Shown: piece after piece, positions 11,572 through 14,720 of the stretch
How the letters are laid out: the number at the start of each line of letters is the position of its first letter
Numbering within the stretch: the stretch's first letter is position 1
From: DATCVR01 sp036566745
GTDB lineage: Bacteria > Actinomycetota > Actinomycetes > Jiangellales > Jiangellaceae
Reading direction: 5' to 3'
Assembly: GCA_036566745.1 (NCBI GenBank)
Contig: DATCVR010000394.1
Span: 1-14,720 of the forward strand
Length of the DNA: 14,720 nucleotides
Made by a program: the position numbers and the translations under genes
Notes under the pieces: generated by a model
What the model saw: only the letters and a program-made list of their open reading frames with translations
Told to the model about the DNA's origin: nothing
Database searches by the model: none

Positions 11572-11979
11572 ATGGCCAAGTACCTGCTGCTCAAGCACTA
11601 CCGGGGCGCGCCGGCCTCGGTCAACGACGTGCCGATGGACCAGTGGACGCCGGAGGAGCTCTCGGCCCATGTGCAGTACATGCGGGATTTCGCCGTTCGG
11701 CTCCAGCGCACCGGCGAGTTCGTGGAGACCCAGGGGCTCTCCCCAGAGGGCACGTTCGTCCGCTACGACGGCGACGGCAGGCCACCGGTCACCGACGGCC
11801 CGTTCGCGGAGACCAAGGACCTGATCGCCGGCTGGATGGTGATCGACGTCGAGACCTACGAGCGGGCGCTCGAGCTGGCCGCCGAGCTGTCCGCGGCCCC
11901 GGGAGCGGGTGGGAGGCCGGTCCACGAGTGGCTCGAGGTGCGCCCCTTCCTGGCCGCGCACCAGACCATCACGGAGTGA
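11572..11979 (+). CDS. DGPF-domain (YCII-related) protein, ECF42 partner
   Basis: This is a 135-aa YCII-like alpha/beta protein. MAKYLLLKHYRG (1-12) is the usual N-terminal strand. PPVTDGPFAETKDLIAGWMVIDV (71-93) carries the DGPF signature at 75-78 followed by E-T-K-(D/E)-x-(I/L)-x-G-(W/Y). VHEWLEVRPF (117-126) closes the fold. DGPF proteins are the conserved genomic neighbours of ECF42 sigma factors; their biochemical role is unknown. Adjacent ATGs occur at 11569 and 11572. The second is preferred, since AAGGAG then lies six bases away and the family begins M-K/A-KY. The stop is 6 bp before the sigma gene, so translation is probably coupled. Confidence 0.9.
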   Translation: MAKYLLLKHYRGAPASVNDVPMDQWTPEELSAHVQYMRDFAVRLQRTGEFVETQGLSPEGTFVRYDGDGRPPVTDGPFAETKDLIAGWMVIDVETYERALELAAELSAAPGAGGRPVHEWLEVRPFLAAHQTITE

Positions 11980-11985
11980 CGAACG

Positions 11986-13131
11986 GTGGACGAGGCCCTG
12001 CTGCGGACCCTCACCCCGGCAGTGATCGGCATCCTCGTGCGTCGCGGAGCTGATTTCGCGGCGGCCGAGGACGCCGTGCAGGACGCCCTGGTCGAGGCCA
12101 TGCGGGTGTGGCCGGGCGACCAGCCGCGGGACCCCAAGGGTTGGCTGGCCACTGTGGCCTGGCGCAAGTTCCTCGACGCCGCCCGCGCCGACACCTCCCG
12201 ACGGCACCGGGAGGTGCGCATCGAGGCCGAGCCCACACCCGGCCCGGGTGAGATGGTGGACGACACGCTCCAGCTGTACTTCCTGTGCGCGCACCCGTCG
12301 CTGACGCCGTCGTCAGCGGTCGCGCTCACGCTGCGTGCGGTCGGCGGCCTGACCACGCGACAGATCGCGCAGGCCTACCTGGTGCCGGAGGCGACCATGG
12401 CCCAGCGGATCAGCAGGGCCAAGCGCACCGTCTCGGGCGTCCGGTTCAGCCGGCCCGGTGACGTCGCCACGGTGCTGCGCGTGCTCTACCTGGTCTTCAA
12501 CGAGGGCTACTCCGGCGACGTCGACCTCTCCGGCGAGGCGATCCGGCTCACTCGCCAGCTGGCGGCCAAGACCCACCATGAGGAGGTCGCGGGACTGCTC
12601 GCGCTCATGCTGCTCCACCACTCCCGGCGCCCGGCCCGGACCAGCCCCGACGGGGAGCTCGTGCCGCTTGCCGAGCAGGACCGCAGCCTGTGGAACACCC
12701 GCCTGATCACCGAGGGTGTCGATGTGCTCCAGGCAGCCCTCGCCCGCGACCGCCTGGGCGAGTTCCAGGCCCAGGCCGCCATCGCCGCACTCCACGCAGA
12801 CGCCCGGACGGCCGAGGAGACCGACTGGGTGCAGATCGTCGAGTGGTACGACGAACTGGTGCGCCTCACCGACAGCCCGGTGGCCCGCCTCAACCGGGCC
12901 GTCGCCGTCGGCGAGGCTGACGGCCCGCGGGCCGGCCTGGCCGCCCTGGCAGAGCTCGACCCCGCTCTCCCCCGTCACGCAGCTGTCGCGGCGTACCTCC
13001 ACGAACGTGACGGTGACCCAGCGACCGCGGCACGGCTCTACGCCGAAGCCGCCCGAGCGGCGGCCAGCCTCCCCGAGCGCGACCACCTCATCCGACAGGC
13101 CGCCCGGCTCAACGCCCAGCTGCGCAGGTGA
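11986..13131 (+). CDS. ECF42-type RNA polymerase sigma factor with C-terminal TPR-like extension
   Basis: This is a 381-aa sigma factor, about twice the size of a simple ECF. Region 2 spans about 10-75 (AEDAVQDALVEAMRVWP, then DPKGWLATVAWRKFLDAARAD). Region 4 spans about 95-150 (AVALTLRAVGGLTTRQIAQAYLVPEATMAQRISRAKR). The C-terminal extension starts with LRVLYLVFNEGYSG (164-177), the hallmark of the DUF6596/ECF42 class, and continues to TPR-like helices (about 285-378, including LNRAVAVGEADGP). No anti-sigma gene is nearby, consistent with control by the C-terminal extension. The start is GTG 11986. GGAG at 11973-11976 overlaps the DGPF stop, which supports translational coupling. The stimulus is unknown. 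Confidence 0.93.
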   Translation: MDEALLRTLTPAVIGILVRRGADFAAAEDAVQDALVEAMRVWPGDQPRDPKGWLATVAWRKFLDAARADTSRRHREVRIEAEPTPGPGEMVDDTLQLYFLCAHPSLTPSSAVALTLRAVGGLTTRQIAQAYLVPEATMAQRISRAKRTVSGVRFSRPGDVATVLRVLYLVFNEGYSGDVDLSGEAIRLTRQLAAKTHHEEVAGLLALMLLHHSRRPARTSPDGELVPLAEQDRSLWNTRLITEGVDVLQAALARDRLGEFQAQAAIAALHADARTAEETDWVQIVEWYDELVRLTDSPVARLNRAVAVGEADGPRAGLAALAELDPALPRHAAVAAYLHERDGDPATAARLYAEAARAAASLPERDHLIRQAARLNAQLRR

Positions 13132-13265
13132 GCGGCGCGGCCATCATCGGCGGGCGGCAGGCATCGAGCGAGCGACTCCGGACGGTAGGCCGACGGCAAA
13201 TTCGTCTTTCGCGACGATGCTGCGCATTTGTGCAACATGCCTGCCGATCATCCCCGAGCCGGGAG

Positions 13266-13271
13266 TACTTT
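13266..13271 (+). promoter_or_regulatory. -10-like box for second SapA-like gene
   Basis: TACTTT fits TANNNT and lies 50 bases before ATG 13322, in a spacer of lower GC content (13191-13250 is about 55% GC). No -35 was recognised, so this is a weak call. Confidence 0.3.
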
Positions 13272-13321
13272 CCGCGCAGGAGCCAATCCGCGCCCCGTTA
13301 CTCCGTATTTCGGGAGTGCCC

Positions 13322-13783
13322 ATGCACATCAAGCGCTTCTCGCGAGCGAAAAGGCGCGTCCTCTCGTTCGCGGCGGCGGTATTACTTGCCGCAGGTGTCA
13401 TCGTGTCGATACCGGCTGCGGCCTCGGCCGCCGGTCCGTGCGGCTCGTCGTACGGACTCCTCAAGTCCTACCCGATGTACCACGTCGTCAACGGCGACCT
13501 CCGTGGATACCTCAGCATCTACTACTCGAGTTACACCGGCAGGAACTGTGCCGTCGCGACGGCGGCAGGCATCGAAGTAGGCGTGTCACGCTATCGTTCG
13601 GTCGGCATCGAGATCGCCGGTACGAACAATATGCAGTTCGACGGTGGCTACTATTCGCAATATGCGGGCCCGGTGTACACGCCGGTATCGCGCGGAAGGT
13701 GCATCACCGCATGGGCATTCTTCAACACCACCGGCGGCTCCAAGCTGGCTGAGCGATGGGTCACCAACGCGCACTGCGGCTGA
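13322..13783 (+). CDS. Secreted four-cysteine protein, SapA-like paralogue
   Basis: This is a 153-aa exported protein. The signal peptide spans about 1-37 (KRFSRAKRR, then a hydrophobic core SFAAAVLLAAGVIVSIPA, then ASA-A). The mature chain starts GPCGSSYGLLKSYP and has RGYLSIYYSS (61-70), GRNC (73-76), YAGPVYTP (114-121), GRC (125-127) and a terminal AHCG. Cys 40, 76, 127 and 152 align with Cys 42, 73, 133 and 152 of the protein at 1642-2103, giving two likely disulfides. It resembles the spore-associated protein A family. The start is ATG 13322, with GGGAG at 13312-13316. A strong terminator follows, so it is monocistronic. It is probably released to the surface or medium; its function is unknown. 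Confidence 0.8.
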   Translation: MHIKRFSRAKRRVLSFAAAVLLAAGVIVSIPAAASAAGPCGSSYGLLKSYPMYHVVNGDLRGYLSIYYSSYTGRNCAVATAAGIEVGVSRYRSVGIEIAGTNNMQFDGGYYSQYAGPVYTPVSRGRCITAWAFFNTTGGSKLAERWVTNAHCG

Positions 13784-13811
13784 GCAGGTTCACCGGCACG
13801 TTTCGACCATA

Positions 13812-13849
13812 GCGTCCGAGCCCCAGCCATGCGGCTGGGGCTCGGATGC
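13812..13849 (+). terminator. Strong hairpin terminator of second SapA-like gene
   Basis: The 13-bp perfect stem CCGAGCCCCAGCC (13816-13828) / GGCTGGGGCTCGG (13833-13845) closes a 4-base loop, ATGC. It can be extended by a T-A pair, a G-T wobble and two further pairs to 13812-13849. It starts 28 bases after the stop. It has no T-tract. Confidence 0.85.
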
Positions 13850-14109
13850 GTCCCCGGCGTGATCGACCCGCGCCACAGGCGATGGGCGGCAGAGCGGACT
13901 CGCCGCCGTCGGCGATCTCCGGCACACCAGCCAGGCCGTCATCACTGCACCGCCGCGTCTCGAGGCTCCGCCGCCATTGCCAGGACTGGCTCGGGCAGGA
14001 ACATTTGTCGGCACGACGATGAAGGTTCGCGTGATGCTCGCGTCCGGCCGCCCATCCTGGTGGAGCCAGCGAAGTGAGCACCCCGACGTTCGACCGAGGA
14101 GTGAGCGAG
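13850..14109. other. Gene-free stretch before the reductase gene
   Basis: The interval from stop codon 13783 to start codon 14110 is 326 bases. The first part holds the terminator at 13812-13849. The rest has open frames on both strands but no family-like protein, no consistent codon bias and no ribosome site with a convincing start. It probably contains the promoter of the downstream gene. A TGTCGG at 14006-14011 was examined as an ECF42-type -35, but no CGTC follows at 16-17 bases. Confidence 0.5.
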
Positions 14110-14706
14110 ATGGCCAGGGTTGTCATGCAGGCGGTCGTGTCAGTGGACGGCTACATCGCCTATCCCGATGACACGGTCGGCCCGCTGTTCGACTGGTACG
14201 GCAACGGCGACACCGAGCTGTCCGCCAGGGCGAGCGGCTGGACGTTTCACGTCTCGCGGACGTCCGCCGACTACGTCCAGCCCTTCTGGGACGCGGTCAC
14301 GGTCACGGTGATCGGTCGTCATCTGTTCGACACCACGAACGGCTGGGACGGCAAGCCGGCCGCTGGTGACGCGCTGGTCGTCGTCACCCACCGGCCGTTG
14401 CCGGAGAAGTGGCTCGCCGAGCACCCGGACGCACCGTTCCACACCGCCGACTCGGTCGAAGCAGGCATCGCGCTCGCCAAAAAGCTCGCAGGCGACGGTC
14501 TGGTGTGTGTGACCGCGGGCGACCTCGGCGGGCAGGCGTTCTCGGCCGGACTCGTCGACGAAGTGGCGATGGACGTAGCGCCGGTGGTTCTGGGCGAGGG
14601 GGTGCGGTTCTTCGGCAGTCACGCCGGCACGGTGCTCCTCGACGATCCCGACAAGGTCGTCCAGGGCGATCGTGTGTTGCACCTGCACTACACGGTCAAG
14701 CGCTGA
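14110..14706 (+). CDS. Dihydrofolate reductase-family protein (RibD C-terminal fold)
   Basis: This is a 198-aa cytoplasmic, probably NADPH-dependent reductase of the RibD C-terminal/DHFR superfamily. MQAVVSVDGYIAYPD (6-20) is the N-terminal substrate strand. VTVIGRHLFDTTNGWDGKP (66-83) is the conserved GR-(T/H)-(F/L)-(D/Y) helix. VVTHRPLPEKW (91-101), then VTAGDLGGQAFSAGLVDEVAMDVAPVVLGEGVRFFG (135-169), matches the G-G--(F/L)---GLVDE--------APVLLG-G--LF close. Members of this stand-alone group are usually of unknown substrate and are not true FolA. Earlier in-frame GTGs exist at 14074 and 14101. ATG 14110 is favoured by GAGGAG eight bases upstream and by family start length. Confidence 0.85.
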   Translation: MARVVMQAVVSVDGYIAYPDDTVGPLFDWYGNGDTELSARASGWTFHVSRTSADYVQPFWDAVTVTVIGRHLFDTTNGWDGKPAAGDALVVVTHRPLPEKWLAEHPDAPFHTADSVEAGIALAKKLAGDGLVCVTAGDLGGQAFSAGLVDEVAMDVAPVVLGEGVRFFGSHAGTVLLDDPDKVVQGDRVLHLHYTVKR

Positions 14707-14720
14707 TGTCCTTCTCCGTG

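Noticed and set aside
11239..12294. A long minus-strand frame opposite the DGPF and sigma genes
   Set aside because: It is antisense to two confidently identified genes and has no motif of its own.
14006..14032. TGTCGG upstream of the DHFR-family gene as a third ECF42 promoter
   Set aside because: The last base of the -35 differs, and at 16-17 bases downstream the sequence is CGCG/GCGT rather than CGTC.
13784..14109. A remnant gene in the long spacer
   Set aside because: Translations of both strands gave no recognisable protein and no consistent codon bias outside the terminator.
1..14720. CRISPR arrays, tRNA or rRNA genes, transposases, integrases or attachment sites
   Set aside because: None was seen. 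The only tandem repeat is the 14-bp triplet at 4098-4139, which lacks spacers.

Overview
The window is very GC-rich DNA with strong G/C third-position bias, GTG starts, apparently leaderless genes and GC-rich hairpin terminators without T-tracts. Together with the gene families present (ECF42-type sigma factor with a DGPF partner, SapA-like secreted protein, SHOCT protein) this points to a high-GC actinomycete chromosome. I cannot name the genus. No tRNA, rRNA, CRISPR array, insertion sequence or phage gene was seen.

Layout. 1-1435: the 5' end of threonyl-tRNA synthetase (minus strand, cut by the window edge) and a MOSC-domain protein. 1642-4833: a block rich in extracytoplasmic proteins. It holds a six-cysteine secreted SapA-like protein, a HAD phosphatase, a secreted protein with two SH3b domains, a small membrane-anchored coiled-coil protein and a secreted protein of unknown function. 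The 240-bp divergent spacer before the last gene carries a triplicated 14-mer, a 16-bp palindrome and a 12-bp hairpin. 4905-6324: a VOC/glyoxalase-fold enzyme divergent from a WYL-domain regulator, with a perfect dyad centred between their predicted start sites. 6448-9935: a run of mostly single-gene units: a small unknown protein, a multi-pass membrane protein, a PPOX-fold protein, a sulfotransferase-like protein, a PLDc_N-like/SHOCT membrane protein and an isochorismatase-family hydrolase. 10053-10836: a 61-aa open frame followed by a frameshifted DUF4185-like pseudogene. 10989-13131: a second PPOX-fold protein, a DGPF/YCII protein and an ECF42-type sigma factor. 13322-14706: a second SapA-like protein with its terminator, a 326-bp stretch with no gene, and a RibD/DHFR-fold reductase.

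How the parts fit. The most coherent system is the ECF42 module. The DGPF gene and sigma gene are 6 bp apart, with the sigma ribosome site overlapping the DGPF stop. Nearly identical TCGAGAAC...GGCT(C/T)CGTCC elements (TGTCGA or GGTCGA, 17 bp, CGTC) lie upstream of both the DGPF gene and the PPOX gene. This suggests an autoregulated sigma factor that also controls a flavin/deazaflavin-type PPOX protein. The VOC/WYL pair looks like a second self-contained regulatory unit. The two SapA-like proteins, both 153 aa and sharing four cysteine positions, lie about 11 kb apart and look like diverged duplicates. Five genes carry a -10-like hexamer exactly six bases before the start codon, suggesting leaderless transcription.
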